A program made the position numbers and the translations under genes. Of a DNA stretch of 64,000 nucleotides, positions 34,316 through 42,877 are shown in pieces. Within the stretch, counting starts at the first letter, position 1. Each line of letters begins with the position of its first letter. A model generated the notes under the pieces. The model saw nothing but the letters and a program-made list of their open reading frames with translations, was not told where the DNA came from and did not search any database. This DNA comes from Bacteroidota bacterium (lineage in GTDB: Bacteria > Bacteroidota > Ignavibacteria > Kapaibacteriales > UBA2268): NCBI GenBank assembly GCA_021780815.1, contig JAJXYC010000005.1:124001-188000 (forward strand), read 5' to 3'.

Positions 34316-35365
34316 ATGACTAAAATACAAGAAAATTTTGAAGCAACTAAAAAAATTAACACAACAGAATTAACTGCAAAAGATTTTAAAACCCCGCTTG
34401 ATGTAAGATGGTGTGCAGGTTGTGGTGATTATTCAGTTCTCGCACAATTACAAAAATTATTTCCAACACTTGGCATTCCGAAAGAAAATTTTGCAGTTGT
34501 TTCTGGAATTGGTTGCTCTAGCCGTTTTCCATATTATGTTGATGTTTATGGATTTCACACAATGCACGGAAGAGCATTACCTGTTGCATCGGGAATGAAA
34601 ATTGCAAACCCAGACCTTTCTGTTTGGGTTATTACCGGTGATGGTGATGGAATGGCTATCGGAGGTAATCATTTTATCCATGCTATTCGTAGAAATATGG
34701 ATATTAAAATTTTGCTACTAAATAACGAAATATATTCAATGACGAAAGGTCAATATTCCCCTACTTCACCACAAGGTTTAAAAACTAAGTCTTCGCCTTT
34801 TGGTGTAGTTGATTATCCTTTTAATCCTGTCGCCTTATCGTTAGGGAGTGGCTCTACTTTTGTTGCTCGTACTTCTTATAGCAATCCTAAACATCTAAGC
34901 TATGTCTTAAAACGTGCTGCTGAACATAAAGGAATTGCTTTTGTGGAAATTTATTCAAATTGCGTTATTTTCACCGATGGTATTTTTGACCAATGGACAG
35001 ACAAAAATTATATGGACGAAAATGCTATTTTTATTGAAGACAATCAACCATTAATTTTTGGCAAAAACAAAGATAAAGGCATTATTATTGAAAATTTCGC
35101 TCCAAAAGTTGTTGATTTGAATGACCCTAATGTTAATCGTGAAGATTTAATCGTTCATAATGAAAAGAATCAAGCAATTGCTCAAATGATTGGCTCTATG
35201 TCTTATGATGATGATTTGCCACGTCCTTTTGGCATTTTCCTCAATATTGAAAAACCATCTTATGATTTTTTAATTAACAAACAAATTGGCGATATTGTCG
35301 AAAAATACGGTACTGGTAATATTGACGAACTTTTAAAAGGTTCAGAAAGTTGGGAAATTAAATAA
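34316..35365 (+). CDS. korB: 2-oxoglutarate:ferredoxin oxidoreductase beta subunit
   Basis: Thiamine-diphosphate-binding subunit of 349 residues, partner of KorA. WCAGCGDYSVLAQL near residue 33 and GIGCSSRFPYYV near 63 supply cluster-ligating cysteines. The ThDP motif is GDGDGMAIGGNHFIHAIRRN, with LLNNEIYSMTKGQYSPT following. A third cluster-type Cys is in YSNCVIF near residue 217. The C-terminal part is longer than the minimal subunit and lacks a ferredoxin domain, as expected for the single-cluster KorAB type. It is co-transcribed with korA (5-base gap), and the cyclophilin gene follows after 34 bases, possibly in the same transcript up to the terminator at 36019. Confidence 0.93.
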   Translation: MTKIQENFEATKKINTTELTAKDFKTPLDVRWCAGCGDYSVLAQLQKLFPTLGIPKENFAVVSGIGCSSRFPYYVDVYGFHTMHGRALPVASGMKIANPDLSVWVITGDGDGMAIGGNHFIHAIRRNMDIKILLLNNEIYSMTKGQYSPTSPQGLKTKSSPFGVVDYPFNPVALSLGSGSTFVARTSYSNPKHLSYVLKRAAEHKGIAFVEIYSNCVIFTDGIFDQWTDKNYMDENAIFIEDNQPLIFGKNKDKGIIIENFAPKVVDLNDPNVNREDLIVHNEKNQAIAQMIGSMSYDDDLPRPFGIFLNIEKPSYDFLINKQIGDIVEKYGTGNIDELLKGSESWEIK

Positions 35366-35399
35366 TTTTCATTAATCTATTTTAAAGTGAGGTATAAAA

Positions 35400-35996
35400 A
35401 TGAACAAGAATTTGATCTTAAAATCATTTGTTGTTTTTGCCTTTTTTTCATTAATACTTACAACGGAGAATTGTATGAGCGAAAGCAACAAGCCAATCGC
35501 AAAACCAAAATACGAAATTACAGTTAAACAAAAAGGTGCTGAACTCGGTAAAATCGTTATTGAACTTTACCCAGATGTTGCACCAAAGCATGTTCATAAT
35601 TTTGATAGCTTAGTTTCAATAGGGTTTTATAATGGAACTGCCTTCCATAGAGTTATACCTGGCTTTATGATCCAAGGTGGTGACCCTAATTCAAAAACTG
35701 AACCACGTGAAAAATGGGGCTATGGTCAACCCGGACAAACTACTGTTCCCGCTGAATTTAGCAAATTACAACATAAAAGAGGAATTATTTCGGCAGCTCG
35801 TGCGACAGACCCTAATAGTGCTACTTCCCAATTCTTTATTTGTGTCGCTGATGCTCCTTTCCTCGACGGTAAATATTCGATTTTTGGCGATGTTGTTTCT
35901 GGAATGGATGTAGTTGATAAAATTGTTAACTCTCCTCGAGATGCAAAAGATAATCCTATCGATAAAATTGAAATGTTTATCAAAAAAATAAAATAA
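35400..35996 (+). CDS. Exported cyclophilin-type peptidyl-prolyl isomerase
   Basis: Prolyl isomerase of 198 residues that assists protein folding in the cell envelope. An N-terminal hydrophobic signal (about residues 8-21) is followed by Cys25 in TTENCMS. This could be a lipid-attachment site, but the residues before it do not fit a strict lipobox. The cyclophilin domain (about 35-197) has NFDSLVSIGFYNGTAFHRVIPGF (key FHRV with the active-site Arg), GGDP, RGIISAAR and SQFFI. GAGG precedes the ATG. It follows korB by 34 bases and ends at a strong terminator. Whether it is soluble periplasmic or lipid-anchored is open. Confidence 0.92.
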   Translation: MNKNLILKSFVVFAFFSLILTTENCMSESNKPIAKPKYEITVKQKGAELGKIVIELYPDVAPKHVHNFDSLVSIGFYNGTAFHRVIPGFMIQGGDPNSKTEPREKWGYGQPGQTTVPAEFSKLQHKRGIISAARATDPNSATSQFFICVADAPFLDGKYSIFGDVVSGMDVVDKIVNSPRDAKDNPIDKIEMFIKKIK

Positions 35997-36018
35997 GATA
36001 TATCTTATAAAAAAATAA

Positions 36019-36052
36019 AAAAGAGGCTGTTTTTTATAACACAGCCTCTTTT
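36019..36052 (+). terminator. Rho-independent terminator after the korAB-cyclophilin unit
   Basis: AAAAGAGGCTGT pairs with ACAGCCTCTTTT around a ten-base loop and runs into a T tract. Its stem is nearly identical to the terminator at 43869. Confidence 0.95.
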
Positions 36053-36214
36053 TTTTGTCTTATTATAAAATTAAAGAAATCACCACTAACCTATCTATTA
36101 GAGAATAAAAAAATACGATGTCATTTTTCCCTGTGTGTTCAAAATAAAATAAAAGGAATAAGTAATTTATTCGAAATATGTATTATAGGTATTGTATTCA
36201 GGAAGTCTCTTCTG

Positions 36215-36287
36215 AGCCAGCGAGGGGACTTGAACCCCTGACCTGCTCATTACGAATGAGCTGCTCTACCAACTGAGCTACGATGGC
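36215..36287 (-). tRNA. tRNA-Thr(CGT)
   Basis: The 73-base cloverleaf has D stem GCTC/GAGC, anticodon stem GCTCA/TGAGC with loop TTCGTAA (anticodon CGT, decoding ACG), and T stem AGGGG/CCCCT with loop TTCAAGT. The acceptor strands GCCATCG and CGCTGGC pair except for T5 opposite C68. The discriminator is T, and no CCA is encoded. Confidence 0.95.
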
Positions 36288-36431
36288 TTATTTCGAACTT
36301 TAAGAAGAATTAAACTTATTAATATTGTTTCAACTGTTTAACTTTAATCTACATTGATATAAAATATATTTTACTTATAATCTTTTATATTACTTAATTT
36401 TAAAATTTATGTCTATTAAAAAATATATTCT

Positions 36432-37439
36432 ATGAAATACAATATTTTAGGGAACACAGGCTTAAAAGTATCGGAATTGTGTCTTGGGACAATGACTTTT
36501 GGAGGTAAAGGTTTTTGGACCTCCATAGGAAGTTTAGGACAATATATGGTTGATACTCTCGTAAAAAATGCAGTAGATACAGGTATAAACTTTATTGACA
36601 CAGCCAATGTATATTCTCTTGGATTATCTGAGGAAATGACAGGCAAATCTATTCGTAATTTAGGTTTAAATCGCAATGATTTAGTTATTGCCACAAAAGT
36701 TCGTGGGACGATGACTGATTTACCAAATGGCAAAGGGCTAAGCCGTAAACATATTTTAAATCAAATTGATGAAAGTTTGAAAAGATTAAATACAGATTAT
36801 ATAGATTTATATCAAATTCATGGATTTGACCCACTTACACCTCTTGAAGATACCCTTGATACTCTTGTAAAAAGTGGCAAAGTGAGATATATTGGATGTA
36901 GTAATTTGTCTTCTTGGCAAATAATGAAAGCGATTGATTATTCAAAATATAATAAATTAGCAAAATTTGTTTCTTTGCAAGCATATTATACAATAGCAGG
37001 TAGAGATTTAGAACGAGATATCATTCCTTTATTAAAAGACCAAAATATAGGATTAATGGTTTGGAGTCCATTAGCAGGCGGACTGTTAAGTGGCAAGTAT
37101 AAAAGAAATGGTCAAAGTGCAGAAGGTTCTCGTAGGCTCAATTTTGATTTCCCTCCTGTCGATAAAGACAAAGCCTTTGATATTATTGAGGTATTAGAAC
37201 TTATGGCGCAAGAAAAAAATGCCACTGTTGCCCAACTTTCAATCGCTTGGTTATTGCATCAAAAAGCAGTTACATCAGTTATACTTGGAGCTAAAAACGT
37301 AGAACAATTAGAAGACAATTTACGTTCGGTAAATGTTGTTTTTACTGAAAGCGAACTGCAAAAATTAGATGAAATAAGCCGTTTAAAACCTGAATATCCA
37401 GGTTGGATGATTGAACGACAAGGTTCAGATAGAAAATAG
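36432..37439 (+). CDS. Aldo/keto reductase
   Basis: NAD(P)H-dependent oxidoreductase of 335 residues with the (beta/alpha)8 aldo/keto reductase fold. The catalytic tetrad can be read: Asp in FIDTANVYSLGLSE (near 55), Tyr in the same segment, Lys in VIATKVRG (near 83) and His in LYQIHGFDP (near 124). The coenzyme-binding tail has SVILGAKNVEQLEDNL. It resembles the YajO/PdxI-like group of NADPH enzymes that act on small aldehydes. The physiological substrate cannot be told. The gene stands alone upstream of dnaB with a 158-base gap. Confidence 0.92.
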   Translation: MKYNILGNTGLKVSELCLGTMTFGGKGFWTSIGSLGQYMVDTLVKNAVDTGINFIDTANVYSLGLSEEMTGKSIRNLGLNRNDLVIATKVRGTMTDLPNGKGLSRKHILNQIDESLKRLNTDYIDLYQIHGFDPLTPLEDTLDTLVKSGKVRYIGCSNLSSWQIMKAIDYSKYNKLAKFVSLQAYYTIAGRDLERDIIPLLKDQNIGLMVWSPLAGGLLSGKYKRNGQSAEGSRRLNFDFPPVDKDKAFDIIEVLELMAQEKNATVAQLSIAWLLHQKAVTSVILGAKNVEQLEDNLRSVNVVFTESELQKLDEISRLKPEYPGWMIERQGSDRK

Positions 37440-37597
37440 TAAATATTCCTTTACATTTTATTTGTATATCTTATTGATTCTCCATATTTGTGCAAGGCTC
37501 AATTGTGAGAGGTGTATAACTATGGGGATAATTTGTATTCTCATTTTAATAACTATTGCAATTTTTCCGTTAAGTTGCAATCCCAAAAAATTAAAAA

Positions 37598-39106
37598 ATG
37601 AAAAGAATGGCATTTGAAGATTTTAATAGAGAAATAAATTCACAGGTTTCGAATCAAATTAGGACTGTCCCATATTCCAATGAAGCGGAATGTGCAGTAT
37701 TAGGTTCACTTTTGCTATCCAATAGAAACTTATCAAGAGCAGTTGAACTTTTAGAACCAGATACATTTTACAATCCAAAGCACAGATTAATTTTTGAAGC
37801 AATTTTAAAATTATTTGAAAAGAATCAAGGGGTAGATGTAGTAACAGTCTCAGAAAGTTTATCAAGCAGAGGCTCTTTAGAAGCGGCAGGCGGTGCCTTT
37901 TATTTATCAAACTTATCAAATTACGTTGCAAATAGTGCAAATTTTGAAGATTATGCAAAAATTATTGTTGAAAAATATATAAAAAGAAGCTTGATTGAAG
38001 CATCTGAAAATATAATCAGTTCGGCAATGGACGAATCCAACGATGCCCTTGAAGAAATTGATAAAGCAGAATCTAAAATATTTGCAATTGCAGAAAAAAG
38101 ATTGAAGAAAACATTTGTTAATTTAAAAACATTATCCAAAGACACATATCACATAATAAGTAATTTACGAAAAGGTGATATAAACTTAATGCAAAGTGTT
38201 TTGACAGGTTTTACAGAGCTTGACCACTTGCTTGGCGGAATGCATAATTCGGACTTGTTGATATTAGCCGCACGACCATCAATGGGTAAAACAGCATTAG
38301 CTTTATCAATAGCAAGAAATACGGCTATTTTATATGGCAATCCAATTGCTTTTTTCTCATTAGAAATGACCGCAACACAGTTAGTAACCCGTTTAATAAG
38401 TGCCGAAGCTAAAGTTGATCAACATAGAATTACCAAAGGGATTATTTCTGATGAAGAAGATGGTAGGATAGTCAATTCAATTGGAGAAATTTCCAATTTG
38501 CCAATTTTTATCGATGATAGTGGTGCAATGACAATAATGGAATTAAGGGCAAAGGCACGAAGATTAAAAACTGAACACAATATAAAATTAATCATAATAG
38601 ATTACTTGCAATTAGTTAATGCTCCAAAAGCAGAATCCCGAGAACGAGAAATATCAACGATTTCTCGTTCTTTAAAGCAAATGGCAAAAGAATTAGATAT
38701 ACCAGTCCTTGCATTAGCACAATTAAACAGAATGGTTGAAAATAGACCTGATAAAAGACCTTTTCTTTCTGATTTACGCGAATCTGGTTCTATTGAGCAA
38801 GATGCTGACGTAGTTATGTTTGTACATCGCCCTGAATATTATAAAATAAAGTTCTTTGACAAAGAACAAAAAATGCCAACAGAAAATATGGCAGAGGTAA
38901 TTATAGGCAAACAAAGAAATGGTCCAACAGGCACTGCTAAATTAGCATTCTTAAAGAACTACGCCCGTTTTGAAAATCCAGCTTTGGACAATGAACAATT
39001 TGGCGAAAATTTAGTAGAAAGTAAAACTCTTTCTTACGAAGATCATTACTATGTGCCTGACAATAATGATGAATATGAAATAGACGATAATGACCCCGGC
39101 TTCTAA
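37598..39106 (+). CDS. dnaB: Replicative DNA helicase DnaB
   Basis: Hexameric 5'-3' helicase of the replication fork, 502 residues. The N-terminal DnaB domain (about 25-130) begins with VPYSNEAECAVLGSLLL. The RecA-like helicase core has Walker A AARPSMGKTALAL (Lys231), FFSLEMTATQLVTRLIS, the Walker B strand LIIIDYLQLV, and the arginine-finger region RESGSIEQDADVVMFVHR. No intein is present. It converges with the DUF1232 gene, the two stops lying 12 bases apart. The start used gives MKRMAFEDFN; a second ATG three codons later is possible. No dnaC loader or primase gene lies nearby. Confidence 0.97.
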   Translation: MKRMAFEDFNREINSQVSNQIRTVPYSNEAECAVLGSLLLSNRNLSRAVELLEPDTFYNPKHRLIFEAILKLFEKNQGVDVVTVSESLSSRGSLEAAGGAFYLSNLSNYVANSANFEDYAKIIVEKYIKRSLIEASENIISSAMDESNDALEEIDKAESKIFAIAEKRLKKTFVNLKTLSKDTYHIISNLRKGDINLMQSVLTGFTELDHLLGGMHNSDLLILAARPSMGKTALALSIARNTAILYGNPIAFFSLEMTATQLVTRLISAEAKVDQHRITKGIISDEEDGRIVNSIGEISNLPIFIDDSGAMTIMELRAKARRLKTEHNIKLIIIDYLQLVNAPKAESREREISTISRSLKQMAKELDIPVLALAQLNRMVENRPDKRPFLSDLRESGSIEQDADVVMFVHRPEYYKIKFFDKEQKMPTENMAEVIIGKQRNGPTGTAKLAFLKNYARFENPALDNEQFGENLVESKTLSYEDHYYVPDNNDEYEIDDNDPGF

Positions 39107-39118
39107 TTTTTTTACTTT

Positions 39119-39511
39119 TTAATGTTTGTTAAAAAGTTTATTTGTTAATTCTTGAGATTTTGATTTATGCTCATCGGTAATATATTTTGAAAGCATATAT
39201 ATTATGCCCAATGCAACAGACAAATCATCGGTATATCCTATTCCCACTAAGAAGTCAGGAATTGCATCAAATGGTAAAATAAAATATGTTAAACCTGAAA
39301 ATATGATTAACTTTATATTTTTAGGTATATCAGGATCTATAAATAACACATACAATAACATAATTTTTTCAATTACACCACGACCTGCTAATTTAAGAAC
39401 TTTCCTGATTTTGCTAAATAATTGTTTTTCAGAAAAGTTGTTCATATCTTCCTGCTGAACGCAATCTTTTATTGTGCCTGAAAATATTTGTTCTTGTGAC
39501 TGTTCGTTCAT
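39119..39511 (-). CDS. DUF1232 (YkvA-like) small membrane protein
   Basis: A 130-residue protein with the DUF1232 domain at about residues 50-110. Its hallmark is the hydrophobic strand-turn YFILPFDAIPDFLVGIGYTDDLSVAL, with conserved P-x-D-x-I-P-D and DD residues. One or two membrane-associated helices are visible. The function of this widespread family is unknown. The N-terminal 45 residues are polar and not conserved. It lies 21 bases downstream of the glycosyltransferase gene on the same strand, so the two are likely co-transcribed, and it converges on dnaB. Confidence 0.85.
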   Translation of the reverse strand: MNEQSQEQIFSGTIKDCVQQEDMNNFSEKQLFSKIRKVLKLAGRGVIEKIMLLYVLFIDPDIPKNIKLIIFSGLTYFILPFDAIPDFLVGIGYTDDLSVALGIIYMLSKYITDEHKSKSQELTNKLFNKH

Positions 39512-39532
39512 TTTACACCCATAATTTAAAAA

Positions 39533-41818
39533 TTAAATAGACGAATCACGGTTAATTGCCTTTTGCAAACCTTTTAAAATTATATCTTCTGGAATTTCAA
39601 CATCAAATCCAGATTGAGGTATATTCTTCTTTTCTTTTATTCTCACCAAAATTTCTTTAAATAATTTTTCACTTTCTTCAAATTGGTTTAAATACAGCAA
39701 AGCAAAAGCTTTCAAATGAACGGCATAAATTTGATTTGGAGCATTTTGCAAAGATACATTTGACCACTTTAAAGTTTGTTCAAACTCTTTTTTATTTCCT
39801 AACAATTGAGCTAAAGTCGCCGAAGCACTTGCTAAAACAGATTGAGATAAGTTTCCGCAACTAATAGATAATTTAATAGATTTTTCCGCTTCTTCAACTA
39901 ATCTCATTTGCGCTAATGTTTGTCCCAATTGATACCAAGCATATCCATTTGTAGGCTCTTCTTTCACGTGTTGTAACAATAATTCATAATTACGCTTAAT
40001 TTTCTGCTCCATAACACTACGTTCTTGATTATACCCTAAATGAATTATTTTAATATCTGAATTTATAAAACTTTTCCCTTGCTCTAAAATTGAAGGTGAA
40101 ATCTGCTCATGAACTCTACCTTTAAATTGAATGTTCGGAAAAACAAGATTGCGAAATAGTCGTGGATAACCACCTCTATGAATTTCTGAACTACCATCTA
40201 ATTTATAATGTTCACTCTCAATTAAACAATTTATTCCGCCTATACTTTCATCTATATTTTGTAAGAAATTCCGAAATTTATTTTGATTTTCTATTGCCAA
40301 TCGTTCATCTGCATCTAAATACAAAATCCATTGACCAGTTGCGTTTTTTAAAGATTCATTTCTCGCTGCTGCAAAATCATTGATCCATTCAAAATGAATA
40401 ATTTTGCTATTATATTTTTTTGCTATTTCTATTGTTTTATCATTTGAACCAGTATCGACAATAACAATTTCATCAACAATGCCTTGCACACTTTCTAAAC
40501 AACCCTGTAAAAATCCTTCTTCATTCTTAACAATCATTGCTAAAGTTAAAAGTGGTCGCTTTAACTTATCAATTTTATTAATAATTACTTTATTATCAGT
40601 ATTGTTATTTATTTCCATACTTGCATTTTTCTGCAAATTAATTATATATTCATTGTTTGGGTAAATTTGAGATACTTGCTTTAACCATTCATTAGCAAAG
40701 TCATTTTTTTTCATTTTAATTAAAGTATTATAAATACCTAACAAACAAAAATAATCTGTTGAATTTATTTTCAAACCATCTTCATAACATTTAATAGCAT
40801 CATCAAAAACACCTAAATTAGATAAAGATTCTCCCATCTTAAAATATATTTGCTCTTTTGGAATGTTATATTGACCAACAACTTTTAATAAAATATCATC
40901 ATTATTCAAAATACTTAAGATAGTTTTATAAGAATAGTAAGCCAAATCAAATTGCTTCAATGACAAATAGCTATCACCTAAAATAAAATAGGCGAAAGGT
41001 TGATTAGGTAATTTTTCAATTGATTTCTTTGCATATTCTATTGATTTTTCATATTCATTTTTAGCAAAGTAAATTAAAGCAATTTGATTATAAGCTTCAA
41101 TTGTAAAAGTACCTACTGATTTTGATTTTTCTACTACTTGCTGAAAAGTATTAAATGCCTCGTCAATTTTACCCAAAACTGACAAAGTTTTCCCTAAATG
41201 ATTCAATAAATATAAATTTTCAGGGTCAATTTGCATTGCTTTTAAAAGTAATTTGTAATTTCTTTCCTGTTTAGCCATAGCAAGTTCACCTGTTAAGTTA
41301 TATCCCTTATGTTGAAGTTTAATTGAAGAATTAGAAATTTTAAATCCAAGTTTATATATACTATCAAAGACCTGTTCATGAATAATTCCATTAAAACGAA
41401 TATCTTTATGATTCCGAATTAGCCTTAATAAAGAATTAGTCATAAAATCTAATGTACCGATTTTATTAGTTCTAAATGAAGTCATTTCAACCAACCAGCC
41501 ACCGACATTGAAATTAGTATTAAATAATGTTTGTGCAATTGAATCTGGATTAAGCAGTTTCTCATCAGCATCTATAATTAAAATAAATTCGCTTGTTGCT
41601 TGCTCAATTGAAATATTCCTTGCTTTTGAAAAATCATCTTCCCACTTTGTTTCAAATACGTTTGCTCCAAATTTCTTTGCTATTTCAATAGTCTTATCTG
41701 TAGAGCCAGTATCAACAACAATAATTTCATCTGCCACAGATTTGACTGAATTTAAACATTCATTTATATTTTCTTCTTCATTTTTTGTAATTAAACAGAC
41801 TGAAAGCAATTTTCTCAT
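39533..41818 (-). CDS. Duplicated GT2 glycosyltransferase with TPR repeats (GT2-TPR-GT2-TPR)
   Basis: A 761-residue cytoplasmic protein with two complete family-2 glycosyltransferase modules. The first (about 4-230) has SVCLITKNEEENINECL, VDTGSTDKTIEIAKKFGA and the metal site IIDADEKL. The second (about 425-640) has TLAMIVKNEEGFLQGCL, VDTGSNDKTIEIAKKYNS and YLDADERL. TPR-type helices lie between them (about 195-400: NYKLLLKAMQIDPENLYLLNHLGKTL) and after the second (NYELLLQHVKEEPTNGYAWYQLGQTL). The repeats align end to end, so the gene arose by internal duplication and fusion. Single GT2-TPR proteins (SunS/WaaE-like) are common in Firmicutes and FCB bacteria and glycosylate peptides or lipid sugars; the target here is unknown. 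Confidence 0.9.
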   Translation of the reverse strand: MRKLLSVCLITKNEEENINECLNSVKSVADEIIVVDTGSTDKTIEIAKKFGANVFETKWEDDFSKARNISIEQATSEFILIIDADEKLLNPDSIAQTLFNTNFNVGGWLVEMTSFRTNKIGTLDFMTNSLLRLIRNHKDIRFNGIIHEQVFDSIYKLGFKISNSSIKLQHKGYNLTGELAMAKQERNYKLLLKAMQIDPENLYLLNHLGKTLSVLGKIDEAFNTFQQVVEKSKSVGTFTIEAYNQIALIYFAKNEYEKSIEYAKKSIEKLPNQPFAYFILGDSYLSLKQFDLAYYSYKTILSILNNDDILLKVVGQYNIPKEQIYFKMGESLSNLGVFDDAIKCYEDGLKINSTDYFCLLGIYNTLIKMKKNDFANEWLKQVSQIYPNNEYIINLQKNASMEINNNTDNKVIINKIDKLKRPLLTLAMIVKNEEGFLQGCLESVQGIVDEIVIVDTGSNDKTIEIAKKYNSKIIHFEWINDFAAARNESLKNATGQWILYLDADERLAIENQNKFRNFLQNIDESIGGINCLIESEHYKLDGSSEIHRGGYPRLFRNLVFPNIQFKGRVHEQISPSILEQGKSFINSDIKIIHLGYNQERSVMEQKIKRNYELLLQHVKEEPTNGYAWYQLGQTLAQMRLVEEAEKSIKLSISCGNLSQSVLASASATLAQLLGNKKEFEQTLKWSNVSLQNAPNQIYAVHLKAFALLYLNQFEESEKLFKEILVRIKEKKNIPQSGFDVEIPEDIILKGLQKAINRDSSI

Positions 41819-41936
41819 TAATTTTTATTTTAAATAATAACAGTTTAATTAATTGTGCATAACTTGAATAACGAAATTACCAAAATTTAGTTAATTATTG
41901 TTAATTTGCATATTTTAAAAATACAAAATTAAAAAA

Positions 41937-42845
41937 ATGGCATTAGAAATTTCATTTTCAGATAAAACATTTACAAACACAAGCCACACATTACAAGAGT
42001 TCAGTGAAATATCATTAGAGTTAAGGCGAGATGTAATCAAAAGTTTGTATTTAGCAAAATCTGGACATAGTGGTGGCTCACTTGGAATGGCAGATATTTT
42101 TGCAGTATTATTTTTTGGTGGTATTTTGAGATATAATCCTGCAAACTGGCAATGGGAAAAACGAGATAAGTTTGTACTTTCAGCTGGTCATATTGCTCCT
42201 ATTTTATATGCAACACTTGCCAGAGCTGGATTTTTCCCTACAAAAGAATTAGCAACATTAAGGAAGTTACATTCTCGTTTACAGGGACATCCCGCATTAG
42301 ATGCAAATTTACCTGGTATTGAAACATCAGCAGGCTCGCTTGGACAAGGAATATCAATTGCATTGGGAATGGCTATGACCCATAAATTAATTGATAGAAC
42401 AGACCAATTAGTCTTTTCTGTTACTGGTGATGGTGAAATTGAAGAAGGTTCAGTTTGGGAAGCTGCTATGGCAGCAGGAAATTATAATTTAAGTAATTTG
42501 TGTTGGATTGTAGATAACAACGATTGCCAAATAGATGGACGTGTTCATCAAGTTATGAGTATTTATCCAATTGCAGATAAATTTAAGTCTTTTAATTTTA
42601 ATGTAATAACAATTGATGGGCATAATTATAATGAAATCCTTTCGGCTTTCAATACTTTCAAAGAAAATGCCAAAACATCAGATAAGCCAACTTGTATAAT
42701 AGCAAAAACTTATATGGGCAAAGGCATCTCATTTATGGAAGATGATTACAAATGGCATGGTATGCCACCTAATGAAGAACAAGCACGAAAAGCGTTTAAT
42801 GAACTTGAAAAAATGCAACAACAGATAAAATCGTTAAATTTATAA
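41937..42845 (+). CDS. Transketolase, N-terminal subunit
   Basis: Thiamine-diphosphate-binding half of a split transketolase (302 residues), an enzyme of the pentose phosphate pathway. Landmarks are LAKSGHSGGSLGMADIFAVLF near residue 40, SAGHIAPILYATLARAG, ETSAGSLGQGISIALGMA, and the ThDP motif GDGEIEEGSVWEAAMAAG with WIVDNNDCQIDG. The first ~25 residues extend past most homologues. The companion C-terminal gene starts 32 bases after the stop. A TTAATTTGCATA box about 30 bases before the ATG may be the promoter. Two-gene transketolases are common in FCB bacteria, Firmicutes and archaea. Confidence 0.95.
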   Translation: MALEISFSDKTFTNTSHTLQEFSEISLELRRDVIKSLYLAKSGHSGGSLGMADIFAVLFFGGILRYNPANWQWEKRDKFVLSAGHIAPILYATLARAGFFPTKELATLRKLHSRLQGHPALDANLPGIETSAGSLGQGISIALGMAMTHKLIDRTDQLVFSVTGDGEIEEGSVWEAAMAAGNYNLSNLCWIVDNNDCQIDGRVHQVMSIYPIADKFKSFNFNVITIDGHNYNEILSAFNTFKENAKTSDKPTCIIAKTYMGKGISFMEDDYKWHGMPPNEEQARKAFNELEKMQQQIKSLNL

Positions 42846-42877
42846 TCTTAAATTTTATTACTAAAAAGAATTTAAAA

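Larger units (their letters stand above)
35997..36431. other. Spacer around tRNA-Thr
   Basis: The 435 bases between the cyclophilin and aldo/keto reductase genes hold the terminator at 36019 and tRNA-Thr at 36215. The rest is A/T-rich and should contain promoters for the tRNA (minus) and reductase (plus). No further gene was seen. Confidence 0.6.

Noticed and set aside
37411-37617. 68-codon frame between the aldo/keto reductase and dnaB genes, with a membrane-like stretch ending FPLSC
   Set aside because: It overlaps both neighbours, has no ribosome binding site, and the lipobox is poor (Pro at -3). It is better read as spacer.
40404-40664. Antisense frame in the glycosyltransferase gene, similar to another at 41508-41837
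   Set aside because: Their similarity comes from the two duplicated GT2 modules on the coding strand, not from real genes.
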